Part shown: positions 9,175 to 17,140 of the stretch, piece by piece | How the letters are laid out: each line of letters begins with the position of its first letter | Position numbering within the stretch: position 1 is the first letter of the stretch | Source of the DNA: Acidobacteriaceae bacterium | GTDB taxonomy: Bacteria > Acidobacteriota > Terriglobia > Terriglobales > Acidobacteriaceae | NCBI GenBank assembly: GCA_030041305.1 | Contig: JASHOC010000232.1 | Location: forward strand, 1 to 47,086 | Direction of reading: 5' to 3' | Length of the DNA stretch: 47,086 nt | Notes under the pieces: model-generated | Told to the model about the DNA's origin: nothing | What the model saw: only the letters and a program-made list of their open reading frames with translations | Databases searched by the model: none | Position numbers and translations under genes: made by a program

Positions 9175-9585
9175 ATGAGCATCCAGAAAGAGCACAAAGA
9201 GTTTCACACCATCAATATGGAAACAGGATGGGAAACCCCGCCGGGATACCCTGCAGGGATCCAGCAGCAGATCCTTGCCGGCTTTCTCGATGAGAAAAAT
9301 AAGCTGGGCTACCGCACACGCCATCTGCGATTTGCCCCTGGCGTCTTCACCACCGCTCCCTTTGTTCATGATTACTGGGAGGAGGTCTACCTCATCTCGG
9401 GTGATCTGACTGTAGGCAACGATGCGAATGGCAATGGTGGTGAATCTTTTCCGCCGCACACTTACGCCTGCCGTCCACCGGGTACTTATCACGGCCCGTT
9501 CAAATCGATCAGTGGATGCCTGTTGCTCGAAGTTCACCTATACGAAGAGTCAATCAATTCCAGACCGGGGAAAAATGGCGAGTGA
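9175..9585 (+). CDS. Cupin-domain protein
   Basis: A 136-residue single-domain cupin. The first metal motif resembles FVHDYWEEVYLISGDLTVG (residues about 62-80), with the usual Gly-rich turn, and the second is PPGTYHGPFKS near residue 102. The short cupin domain and lack of a signal peptide suggest a cytosolic metal-dependent enzyme or a small-molecule sensor. It starts nine bases after the DUF2848 gene, and its TGA overlaps the GTG start of the amidase fusion (GTGA at 9582-9585), so the two are probably translationally coupled. The substrate is presumably an intermediate of the pathway started by the HpaB-like oxygenase. Confidence 0.8.
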   Translation: MSIQKEHKEFHTINMETGWETPPGYPAGIQQQILAGFLDEKNKLGYRTRHLRFAPGVFTTAPFVHDYWEEVYLISGDLTVGNDANGNGGESFPPHTYACRPPGTYHGPFKSISGCLLLEVHLYEESINSRPGKNGE

Positions 9586-12203
9586 AGACCCCGGCGCCCA
9601 TCTCTCTTACTCTAAAGAGGCTTGCCACAGGCCGGATCACCAGCCTCAGCCTGGTCAACGAGTGCCTGACCGCGATCGCTGCTCCGCACGGCGAAGGTCA
9701 GCGCGTCTTCACGCGCGTTGTGCCGGATGCAGTCCGTACCGCAGCTTTGGATGCGGATGCCGCAATCAACAAGAAATCAGTTCCGCTCGCCGGTTTGCCC
9801 ATCTCGATTAAAGACTTGATTGATGTTGCCGGTCAGCCAACCCCGGCAGGCTCGGTCGTGCTCGCAAATTCCGCACCCAAAATCTCGGATGCCGTTATCG
9901 TGCAACGTCTGCGATCCGCTGGCGCAGTCATCGTTGGCCGCACAAACATGACAGAGTTCGCCTACTCGGCTCTGGGCATCAATCCACACTATGGCACGCC
10001 GCGCAACCTGTACGACCGCGCGACCGGAAGAATCCCGGGAGGCTCTTCTTCCGGCGCCGCCATCTCTGTCACCGATGGCATGGCGCACGCAGCCATCGGC
10101 TCGGATACCGGCGGCTCCATCCGCATTCCAGCCGCACTTTGCGGTCTTGCCGGTTTCAAACCGACCGCCCGGCGCGTGCCCATTTCAGGCGTTCTACCGC
10201 TTTCACCCAGCCTGGATTCGCTCGGTCCCATCGCTCCAACCGTGGCTTGTTGTGCTTTGCTCGACTCGGTTCTGTCGGGCGAAGAGCCGCAACCTTTAGC
10301 TGCATTAGACCTCACTTCACTCCATCTTGCCGTGCTGCAGGGATTTGTCCTTGATGGTCTGGAATCTCCAGTCTCAGGTGCTTTCGCGGCGACGCTCGCG
10401 CTTCTCGCGTCCCGCGGAGCTCGACTGATCGACGTTCACTTTCCGTCTCTCAACAAGATTCCCGAAGTGAATGCAAAAGGCGGTCTTATCGCCGCGGAAT
10501 CGTATGCCTGGCATCGACATCTTCTTGAGAATCATTCAGCCGAATACGACCCTCGCGTCCTCGCTCGCATTTTGAGAGGCTCCGAGCAGAGCGCGGCCGA
10601 TTACATCGAAGTGCTGCATGCCCGTCAGCAGATCATCGCAGATGCCGGGCTCACCTTCGCTGAATATGACGCAATCCTTCTGCCCACTGTTCCGCGCATT
10701 GCCCCGCCTATCGCGGAGCTTGAGGCCAGCGATCAGGCATATTTCGACGCCAATGCGGCGATGCTGCGTAACGCCAGCATCTTCAATTTTCTCGATGGCT
10801 GCGCGCTTTCTGTTCCTTGTCATCTCCCCGGCGAAGCTCCGGTTGGCTTGATGATCGCCGGCCTGGCCGGACAGGACAAGAAAATTCTACGCATCGGCTC
10901 CGCCATTGAATCGGCCCTTGCCGCCGCCGGCCGGGCCGTTCACGGTCTCGCTTCGACTGCGGTCGTCTGCATTGCCTCTCTACTGATGCTTGGCGCTTTT
11001 GCCCCCACGGCTTTTGGCCAGCAGGATTCACAGCAAAGTGCCCGGCAAATCGAGCATCAAGGCTCGCTTTGCGTTCGCGTGGCTGCGGCCGCCATAGCGC
11101 GCTGGCCCGACGGCCACATAGCCCCGAAAAACGCTTCTGTATCTTGGGGATTCGAGCTGGGGATCGTTCTCGCCGGCTTCTCCGCTACCTTCGGCGCAAC
11201 CGGCAATCAACGATACCTGGACTATATCCAGCATGCAGTTGACCGGTTTGTTACGCCGGATGGTTCACTACGCACGTATGATCCGCACGCGTATTCGTTG
11301 AACGATATTCTCATCGGCCGCCAACTCCTTTTGCTCTATAAGGCGACTAATGAAGAAAAATACCGGCGTGCTGCTGATACGCTCTATCAACAACTTCTTA
11401 CCCAGCCGCGCACCTTGTCCGGCGGCTATTGGCATGCACAGGCCACGCCCAACCTGTTGCTGCTCGACGACGAATACATGTTCGCGCCGTTTCTCGCTGA
11501 ATATGCCGTCACCTTTCATTCATCAAACGGCGTTGCTGAAAGAGATCTCGCCGCAGCCGCTTCCCAGTTCAAACTGCTCGACCAGCACGCGCGCGATCCA
11601 AAAACGGGCCTGCTCTATCACGGTTGGGATGAGTCACGCACTCGACCCTGGGTCGATAAAGACACTGGCGACTCCGCAACACTCTGGGCGCGCGGCATGG
11701 GCTGGTATCTAATGGCGCTCGTCGATACGCTGCCGAATTACCCGCAAACTGATCCAAATCGGGATGCCCTGCTCGCTATCTTGCAGCGCACAGCAGCAGC
11801 CGTCATCCGCGCACAGGACCCCGGCAGTGGCCTCTGGTATCAGGTGCTCGGCAAGCCCGGTCTGCAAGGCAATTACTTTGAGTCGTCCTCTGCGATGATG
11901 TTCACCTACGCGTTGGCCAAGGGCGTCAGGAAGGGATATCTCCCTTCCGGTTACCGTGCCAACGCCGAGCGCGCATGGCGTGCAATCGTCGATCGTTTTG
12001 TGAACGTCTCCAGTTCGGGCGAGGTGATGATTACCGGTACGGTCACCCGCGTCTCTCTCGGCGCTAGCCCGGAAGATGACGGTGCGTATAACTATTATCT
12101 GCATGCTCCCGTTGTAAGCGATGATCCCAAAGGCGTCGGGGCTTTTCTGCTCGCTGCCGCGGAGATGATTGCCGGCGAGAAAACAGGTCCCCAGCCGCGG
12201 TAG
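9582..12203 (+). CDS. Amidase fused to a GH105-type unsaturated glycuronyl hydrolase
   Basis: An 873-residue fusion, starting at GTG 9582 in a GTGA overlap with the cupin stop. Residues 1-450 are a complete amidase-signature enzyme with the Ser-cisSer-Lys triad: ISIKDLID (K77), PGGSSSGA (about S155) and GSDTGGSIR (S179). Residues 459-479 form a hydrophobic stretch ending in TAFGQQ that looks like a signal peptide with cleavage site. Residues 485-870 are a GH88/GH105-like barrel with repeated helices, HGWDESRTRPW, WARGMGWYLMAL and EDDGAYNYY, a family that hydrolyses 4,5-unsaturated uronosides from pectin or glycosaminoglycan breakdown. No good start codon precedes the internal signal: the only nearby ATG (10986) would leave a ten-residue hydrophobic stub. 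The amidase fits the upstream operon; the hydrolase fits the downstream uronate-like genes. Confidence 0.85.
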   Translation: MKTPAPISLTLKRLATGRITSLSLVNECLTAIAAPHGEGQRVFTRVVPDAVRTAALDADAAINKKSVPLAGLPISIKDLIDVAGQPTPAGSVVLANSAPKISDAVIVQRLRSAGAVIVGRTNMTEFAYSALGINPHYGTPRNLYDRATGRIPGGSSSGAAISVTDGMAHAAIGSDTGGSIRIPAALCGLAGFKPTARRVPISGVLPLSPSLDSLGPIAPTVACCALLDSVLSGEEPQPLAALDLTSLHLAVLQGFVLDGLESPVSGAFAATLALLASRGARLIDVHFPSLNKIPEVNAKGGLIAAESYAWHRHLLENHSAEYDPRVLARILRGSEQSAADYIEVLHARQQIIADAGLTFAEYDAILLPTVPRIAPPIAELEASDQAYFDANAAMLRNASIFNFLDGCALSVPCHLPGEAPVGLMIAGLAGQDKKILRIGSAIESALAAAGRAVHGLASTAVVCIASLLMLGAFAPTAFGQQDSQQSARQIEHQGSLCVRVAAAAIARWPDGHIAPKNASVSWGFELGIVLAGFSATFGATGNQRYLDYIQHAVDRFVTPDGSLRTYDPHAYSLNDILIGRQLLLLYKATNEEKYRRAADTLYQQLLTQPRTLSGGYWHAQATPNLLLLDDEYMFAPFLAEYAVTFHSSNGVAERDLAAAASQFKLLDQHARDPKTGLLYHGWDESRTRPWVDKDTGDSATLWARGMGWYLMALVDTLPNYPQTDPNRDALLAILQRTAAAVIRAQDPGSGLWYQVLGKPGLQGNYFESSSAMMFTYALAKGVRKGYLPSGYRANAERAWRAIVDRFVNVSSSGEVMITGTVTRVSLGASPEDDGAYNYYLHAPVVSDDPKGVGAFLLAAAEMIAGEKTGPQPR

Positions 12204-12261
12204 CTTCAGGATGAACTTGAGGGCAAGGAACATCAGGTCAAGGGATTAGATCGCAACAAAT

Positions 12262-12266
12262 GGAGG
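12262..12266 (+). promoter_or_regulatory. Displaced Shine-Dalgarno of the UxuA-like gene
   Basis: GGAGG at 12262-12266 is followed by T and then the TA where the 113-bp mobile element is inserted. Without the element, GGAGG would be five bases before the ATG now at 12387. It is now about 120 bases away and cannot serve that start. Confidence 0.6.
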
Positions 12267-12267
12267 T

Positions 12268-12382
12268 TACGGCGGTTCTCCAATTCCCGTGGAGTTTTGA
12301 GGGGCGTGCCAGGTGGCGTTTTCTTGGGAAAAACGCCACTCAACGTTCGAGGTTCTGCTCTACACCAATTGGAGAACCGCTT
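12268..12382 (-). mobile_element. 113-bp MITE-like element, copy A (inverted)
   Basis: Non-coding element read on the minus strand relative to the other copies. It runs from TA (12268-12269) through inverted ends GGCGGTTCTCCAATT / AATTGGAGAACCGC to a second TA at 12383-12384. A perfect 10-bp hairpin (GTGGCGTTTT / AAAACGCCAC, 7-nt loop) lies in the middle. It sits between the ribosome-binding site and the start codon of the UxuA-like gene. One end base differs from the consensus (CCGCTT instead of CCGCTA). Confidence 0.88.
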
Positions 12383-12386
12383 TAGC

Positions 12387-13514
12387 ATGTCGAGGTTCTC
12401 CCTGAATCGCCGCCAGTTTTTCTCTTCTGCCAGTGCGGTTGCCGCAACTGCCGCAGTCACCCTTAACACCGCAGCCAGCCCCGCTCAGGTCGCGAAGGTC
12501 GGCTCGCACAAACCGCTGCTGATGAAACTTGGTGATCAAACTGCCCCCACCACCACGGAACACCTGCTCTATCTTGCGCGCTACAGCGTGAAAAACATCT
12601 GCGGCTATCCGCAGATCGCCGACAACCGTCTCTACGCCACCGTTGACGAACTGAAGCAGGTGGTGGATCTCGCCGCCCAATGCGGGATCTCGGTTGACAT
12701 GATTGCCCCGCCGTTTCTCTCTTCCATTTCTATCGACCAGGACAAGCACGGCGCCATTATGCTCGGCAGGAGCCCTGAACGCGATCAGGAGATCGAAGCC
12801 CTGCAGACCCTGATCAAGAACTGCGCCGCAGCCGGCATCCCGGCCATCAAGTACAACCTGGTGATCGTCGGCGACCAACGCATCGCCCGCACACCTGGCC
12901 GCGGCGATACTACCTATGCCACATGGAAATTTTCCGAGGCCCATCCGAAGGCGCAATACACCCGCGCCGGAAACGTCACCGCCGACGAAAGCTGGGAACG
13001 CATCACCTATTTTCTTGATCGCGTCATCCCTGTCGCCAACAAGTACAAAATTCGCATGGCGCTGCATCCGGACGATCCCGGAATGCCGCCCCAAGGTTAC
13101 ATGGCAGATCACCGCGTGCTCGGCTCTGTCGATGGCCTGAAGCGGTTTATCTCAATCCAGGAAAGCCCCTACCACGGACTCAACTTCTGCCAGGGCGCCG
13201 TCTGCGAGATGCTGGCCGATCCCAGCAGCCAGATGTTCGACGTCATTCGCTACTTCGGCAGGCGCGACAAGATATTCAATGTTCACTTCCGCAATATCCG
13301 CGGCCATCGCGATGATTTTGTCGAAACGTACCCCGATGAGGGCGATGTCGATTTCGTCAAAGCGATCCAGGTCTACAAGGAGGTCGGCTACAAGTACATG
13401 CTCATGCCCGACCACGTGCCGTTGGCGCTGACTGACCCTCATGGCTTGCAATCTTTTGCCTTCTGCTACGGCTATATCCGCGCGTTACTGCAATCTGCGG
13501 CTGAACTGAGTTAG
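12387..13514 (+). CDS. Tat-exported UxuA-like (mannonate dehydratase family) enzyme
   Basis: A 375-residue TIM-barrel protein. ATG 12387 begins a Tat signal (SLNRRQFFSS then an Ala-rich h-region). The mature part carries the UxuA-type landmarks in order: a LKQVVDLAAQCGISVDMIAPP strand/helix, MALHPDDPGMPPQG, a YHGLNFCQGAVCEM segment equivalent to the FCTGS motif, FNVHFRNIRGH, and MPDHVPLA, which provide His/Cys/Asp ligands for a divalent metal. UxuA dehydrates D-mannonate and is normally cytosolic, so export is unusual and a related secreted sugar-acid enzyme is more likely. The only ribosome-binding site near the ATG is GGAGAA (12371-12376), part of the adjacent mobile element. Frame could extend upstream into that element, but the Tat motif fixes this start. 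Confidence 0.85.
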   Translation: MSRFSLNRRQFFSSASAVAATAAVTLNTAASPAQVAKVGSHKPLLMKLGDQTAPTTTEHLLYLARYSVKNICGYPQIADNRLYATVDELKQVVDLAAQCGISVDMIAPPFLSSISIDQDKHGAIMLGRSPERDQEIEALQTLIKNCAAAGIPAIKYNLVIVGDQRIARTPGRGDTTYATWKFSEAHPKAQYTRAGNVTADESWERITYFLDRVIPVANKYKIRMALHPDDPGMPPQGYMADHRVLGSVDGLKRFISIQESPYHGLNFCQGAVCEMLADPSSQMFDVIRYFGRRDKIFNVHFRNIRGHRDDFVETYPDEGDVDFVKAIQVYKEVGYKYMLMPDHVPLALTDPHGLQSFAFCYGYIRALLQSAAELS

Positions 13515-13599
13515 CATTTTGCGCCATCCACCATGCGCGCTCTAGCGGCTGCGCCGGATGATTGTTGCCCGCGCGGCGGACTGCCCTGATCCGGTCGTC

Positions 13600-13639
13600 C
13601 CCATCCTTGCGGCGCATTCGGTTTTGCCGCAAGGATGGG
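13600..13639. terminator. Long hairpin between convergent genes
   Basis: A perfect 14-bp inverted repeat (CCCATCCTTGCGGC at 13600-13613, complement at 13626-13639) with a 12-nt loop lies 85 bases after the UxuA-like stop and about 200 bases from the stop of the convergent TIM-barrel gene. There is no T-rich tail, so a bidirectional attenuation or insulation role is only likely. Confidence 0.4.
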
Positions 13640-13714
13640 AGGCGCAAATTCACGCCGTCACAGACCTGGCTGCGCCACCTGGTTTGCGCAGGCAGCGGAT
13701 GCGCGCGGACCCCA

Positions 13715-13829
13715 TAGCGGTTCTCCAATTGGTGTAGAGCAGAACCTCGAACGTTGAGTGGCGTTTTTCCCAAGAAAACGCCACCCGGCACGCCCCTCAA
13801 AACTCCACGGGAATTGGAGAACCGCCGTA
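13715..13829 (+). mobile_element. 113-bp MITE-like element, copy B
   Basis: Starts TAGCGGTTCTCCAATT and ends AATTGGAGAACCGCCG plus TA. The left flank is CA rather than TA, the only exception among six copies, so one flank base probably mutated. It ends five bases beyond the stop codon of the minus-strand TIM-barrel gene, in the convergent gap. Confidence 0.9.
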
Positions 13830-13834
13830 ATGGG

Positions 13835-14734
13835 TTACAGGTATTGAAGCAGCGCGTCGATCACCTTCTGTATCTCGGCCCATGAATCCGGGCCGCCATC
13901 GGTCTCGATCGAGAACCAGCCTTTGAAGCCCAGTTCCTTCGAAAGCTGGATCGCGGTTGGCAGGTTAGATCTCGGGCTGGCGTTGATGTGCTGGACGGTG
14001 CGCGCGAGCGGGTACAAAAGCCGCAGCCCCTCAACGTTTCCGGTCTGGGGATTGGCGTAAGCCCCACTGCCTTTGATCAGCTCCACCAACTGGTCCAGGT
14101 GCTCTCCACGTGGCTCCAGAATCACGGCCACACCTTTCGGCTTGCCGTAGTCGACCAGGGCTTTTAGCCCCTCGATGCTTGGCGCCAGGTCTTCTGCCAA
14201 GTAGTGGACACCTTGATTGGGCATGATGCTGGGCGACCCGAGCACTGCCGCAATATCGATCCACTTCTTCGTCTCCTCGATGGCATGGGCGCGAATTTCG
14301 GGATCGGGAGAACACACGCTGATATGTCCCCGGTAGCGTGTTGCGGGCGGGTCAAGTTCCACGATTAGGTCCACCACCCTCGATTTGGCCTTGTGCATCC
14401 GCTTTTTGAATTCTCCGATATACGAAGGCTCCATCGAGAGCAGATTGATGTTGCACACCTCCAGATGGTGGAGGTGAAGACGGTCCGCCACCGCCTCGGG
14501 AAGATCCATCATGCCCAGCTCGAGCGGCGCCGGCTGTTTGTTCCGGTCCCAGATTTCCGGCAGCTTGCCCTCGAAATCGTTGGTCAATAGGCTGATGCGA
14601 TCGAGCTTGGCGCGCGTTGCGGCGTCTTGCGCCCGCGCCTGGCGGGTTATGGCGAACGCTGCCGCAGCCGCGCCGAACAAAAAGTCGCGGCGGTTTATGC
14701 CGGAAAAGCCGCGCTGAAAATCACAGGACCTCAT
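13835..14734 (-). CDS. Tat-exported sugar-phosphate isomerase/epimerase-like TIM barrel
   Basis: A 299-residue protein. ATG 14734 is preceded by AAGGAGG and opens a Tat signal (INRRDFLFGAAAAAFA, residues about 16-31, cleavage after ARAQ). The mature region is a xylose-isomerase-like (AP endonuclease 2 superfamily) barrel: LHLHHLEVCNINLL, IVELDPPATRYRG, a VAVILEPRGEHLDQ strand with the usual Glu, QHINASPRSN and GFKGWFSIETDGG with a C-terminal Glu metal ligand. Such proteins isomerise or epimerise sugars or act as inosose/keto-sugar enzymes. It is 76 bases downstream of the Abhydrolase_10 gene on the same strand and may form an operon with it. Substrate unknown. Confidence 0.85.
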   Translation of the reverse strand: MRSCDFQRGFSGINRRDFLFGAAAAAFAITRQARAQDAATRAKLDRISLLTNDFEGKLPEIWDRNKQPAPLELGMMDLPEAVADRLHLHHLEVCNINLLSMEPSYIGEFKKRMHKAKSRVVDLIVELDPPATRYRGHISVCSPDPEIRAHAIEETKKWIDIAAVLGSPSIMPNQGVHYLAEDLAPSIEGLKALVDYGKPKGVAVILEPRGEHLDQLVELIKGSGAYANPQTGNVEGLRLLYPLARTVQHINASPRSNLPTAIQLSKELGFKGWFSIETDGGPDSWAEIQKVIDALLQYL

Positions 14735-14810
14735 TGTCAAATCCTCCTTGCCGGCAAATTCCGTTACTCGCTTTTCGCAGGCCTCCCGCCGCAATGTTTC
14801 GCCCCGAAAT

Positions 14811-16835
14811 CTATTTTCCTCCGCTCGCCAACACCCATTCCGCTTCCCCGCGATGTACCAGCGCTGCCCGGTCTTCGGGCAAAATCCAGCGCTGTCGCGC
14901 CAATTCGTCCACGGCTTTCCGGTAGCGCGCCATATAGTCCGATTCGCTCGCGTAACGTTCGGCAATCGACGCGCGTGGGTCGCCGGTCCTTTTGCGCTCC
15001 GCCGCCGTCCGGGGGAAGGGAAGGTACGACCCCTCGAAGGCCACGCGCTGATCGGGCGCGCCAATCGACGGATCGCGCAGGTTCCATCCCGTATACGTGG
15101 CCAGCGGAACCGTAATTTCCGGCAGCCGCACCCCATCGCGATCGTTCCCGTCCGCATCCACCTGCGGCACAAGAACCGGAAATGCCTGCCCCACCTTCGG
15201 CGGCTGAATGCTTAAAATTCCATCCCGCCAATTGGGTCCGAAATCCAGCCGATAGGCTGCGCTGGCCTCGTGCGGCTTGCGCACTCCGGGGATCGCCGGA
15301 AACGCCCACGCGTGCAAAGGCGCAAGCGTCCCGTCGGCGATCTTCGGATAGCTGCTCGGCGGCGGCGGCTCGCCGCGGTCCACCCACGCGTCCATGTTCG
15401 CAATCATGGCTCGCCAGAAATACTTCATCGGCAGCGGAGATTGCGGCTGCTGCCCCAACGAATCCCCCGTCCCTCGCGCCGGAGGGAACGGCCCGGAAGA
15501 GTGCTGCAGCCCGGTAAAATGATAAATCCGCACCTGGTCTGAGATCGCCGCGTCGCGCCCTCCATCGGCGGTCACATGAATCAGCGCAGCCACCCGCGCC
15601 CAATACTCGTGGGAAGTATTCGAAAAGAATATCTTCGGCGCAACGCCCTCTGCCACGGCCTTATCCAGCAACCCGCCGCTTTCACCTGTCATCTCATCGC
15701 GTTCCGGTTCATCGGTAAACGGAAAGATATCGGTGGGGAAAAACACCGACGAGGTCGGTTCGGCGTCGCGCGAAGGCTGCGCAAAACGGTAGTTGAAGCT
15801 GCCTCGCCCCGCGCCGGCCACGTGCGCCAGTACTCCATCGAGCGCCATCCTGCCTTCTTCGTCCGCGTTAAATCCCTGGTAAAGAAAATTGCGCAAGAAC
15901 CGTCCGTCTTGCGAAATGCCTTCGCCAATCACGTGCCTGGCCGGCGTAATCGCGTTCGCGTCATGCTTCGCGTACGACGCAAAATCGCGGATGGCCGCGA
16001 AGCTCCCGCCCGCCACCACCGGGTTCGCGACGACGTACACGTATTCGTAAATCTTTCCCGGCTGGAATCCTCCATTCAAATGGATCCACCGGTCGCTCGC
16101 CGTCAGCTTTCCGTCCACCATGCGCGCAAACTGCCACTGCGCCCGCGGAATCAACGTGCGCTTGGCGTCGCGCGCATCCCGCACCGTCAACACATCGCGC
16201 GGATCGTTGGGCGCGTAGACAGCGTACTCGGTCCCGCCCATACGTCCCGTAATCAGGTGACCCAGCGGAATCTCCGGCATGACTCTCGACGGCATCAGGT
16301 CGCCGCGCAGCAGGCCGGTGATGGTCTTTCCATGATCCTTCGCCACGGGCGCGGAAAATTTGAGCGCGTCCTGACCGAACGCGTCCCATTGCCAGCCCAG
16401 GCTCACGATGGTGAAGCCCCGGCGTAGCAGCCATCCGTCTCCGGCGTCATGCGCCAGGTCTTTATCGCCGCCGTCCACCAGCGCAAGGATGCTCGTGTTC
16501 CCGCGATTGGGAACCTCCAATAGCAACGAGCCGTTCCCTTTGCGCTCATCCTTGGGTCGCATGGCGATAAAGTCCGCGCCAAACTCCACCTCGCCGTCGC
16601 GCAAATTCACCGCATTGTCGAGATCCACAATGCGCCGGTTATGCTGATTCGCCACCAACAGCTCAAAATACACGCGTCCGGTGATGCGCTCGTACACTCC
16701 GGCCTCGCCAAAGATCTTGCCGCCGAGCACATCCTGGCGCGACCTTACCTCGACGCGCGTCACCCGCGCGCTCAGCGGAAGAACGCTCGCAAGCAACAGA
16801 AAGAGAATGGACAAAAACGCTCGGGTCCGGTGCAT
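14811..16835 (-). CDS. Secreted alpha/beta-hydrolase domain protein (Abhydrolase_10)
   Basis: A 674-residue protein (starts at 16859 or 16847 would add 4-8 residues) with an N-terminal Sec signal (RTRAFLSILFLLLASVLPLSA). The mature protein follows the 'alpha/beta hydrolase domain' family Abhydrolase_10: VTRVEVRSRQDVLGG, FGEAGVYERITGRVYFEL, LLLEVPNRGNTSIL, GFTIVSLGWQWD, a QGFNADEEGR stretch after HVIGEGISQDGRFLRNFLY, and the C-terminal GWNLRDPSIGAP / GSYLPFPRTAAER block. GISQDGR is the likely nucleophile elbow (G-x-S-x-x-G), which is inference. These proteins are common in acidobacteria and proteobacteria and mostly uncharacterised; esterase or lactonase activity is supposed. Length is normal for the family. 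Confidence 0.82.
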   Translation of the reverse strand: MHRTRAFLSILFLLLASVLPLSARVTRVEVRSRQDVLGGKIFGEAGVYERITGRVYFELLVANQHNRRIVDLDNAVNLRDGEVEFGADFIAMRPKDERKGNGSLLLEVPNRGNTSILALVDGGDKDLAHDAGDGWLLRRGFTIVSLGWQWDAFGQDALKFSAPVAKDHGKTITGLLRGDLMPSRVMPEIPLGHLITGRMGGTEYAVYAPNDPRDVLTVRDARDAKRTLIPRAQWQFARMVDGKLTASDRWIHLNGGFQPGKIYEYVYVVANPVVAGGSFAAIRDFASYAKHDANAITPARHVIGEGISQDGRFLRNFLYQGFNADEEGRMALDGVLAHVAGAGRGSFNYRFAQPSRDAEPTSSVFFPTDIFPFTDEPERDEMTGESGGLLDKAVAEGVAPKIFFSNTSHEYWARVAALIHVTADGGRDAAISDQVRIYHFTGLQHSSGPFPPARGTGDSLGQQPQSPLPMKYFWRAMIANMDAWVDRGEPPPPSSYPKIADGTLAPLHAWAFPAIPGVRKPHEASAAYRLDFGPNWRDGILSIQPPKVGQAFPVLVPQVDADGNDRDGVRLPEITVPLATYTGWNLRDPSIGAPDQRVAFEGSYLPFPRTAAERKRTGDPRASIAERYASESDYMARYRKAVDELARQRWILPEDRAALVHRGEAEWVLASGGK

Positions 16836-16942
16836 GCGAGGAAGCATAGCACACCGCATTCACAATGGCTTAGACGAATAACAGATCGACATCATTCATT
16901 GCAAAATGCTGTCATCGGTGGCATGCAGAAAGGGAAAGCCAA

Positions 16943-17140
16943 ATGTCCGCAGTCACTGTCCGAAAGCTTTCCGAAGAAACGCATCGAGCTCTGAAACTGC
17001 GCCCAGCCCGCAACAATCGCAGCACTGAAGCAGAAATTCGCCGGATTCTGGAGGACGCGGTGTCCCCAAAGACCGAAGTGGGACTCGGTTCGCAGTTAGC
17101 GGCGCTCGGGCGGCGCTTTGGCGGAATTGAGCTCGTTTCG
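16943..17140 (+). pseudogene. FitA-like ribbon-helix-helix antitoxin, C-terminus lost
   Basis: The first 65 or so residues match FitA-type antitoxins: SAVTVRKLSEETHRALKLRA-like ribbon, NNRSTEAEIRRILEDAV helices, then LGSQLAALGRRFGGIEL. The normal short ending that binds the PIN toxin FitB is replaced near 17137, where homology to an IS701-family transposase starts; the open frame runs on to 17212 with unrelated residues. No FitB-like PIN toxin gene follows. This is the stump of a toxin-antitoxin locus interrupted by an insertion sequence. Start ATG 16943 has an AAAGGGAAAG upstream. Confidence 0.7.

Noticed and set aside
8404..9537. 377-residue minus-strand frame opposite DUF2848 and the cupin
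   Set aside because: No family resemblance and it overlaps two well supported plus-strand genes.
12297..12386. Short open frames inside the 113-bp elements (for example a 29-residue MRGVPGG... peptide repeated at most copies)
   Set aside because: They come with the repeat itself, continue into whatever lies next to each copy, have no ribosome site and vary in ending; the element is better explained as non-coding.
12360..13112. 250-residue minus-strand frame opposite the UxuA-like gene
   Set aside because: Antisense to a clear coding sequence and no domain pattern.
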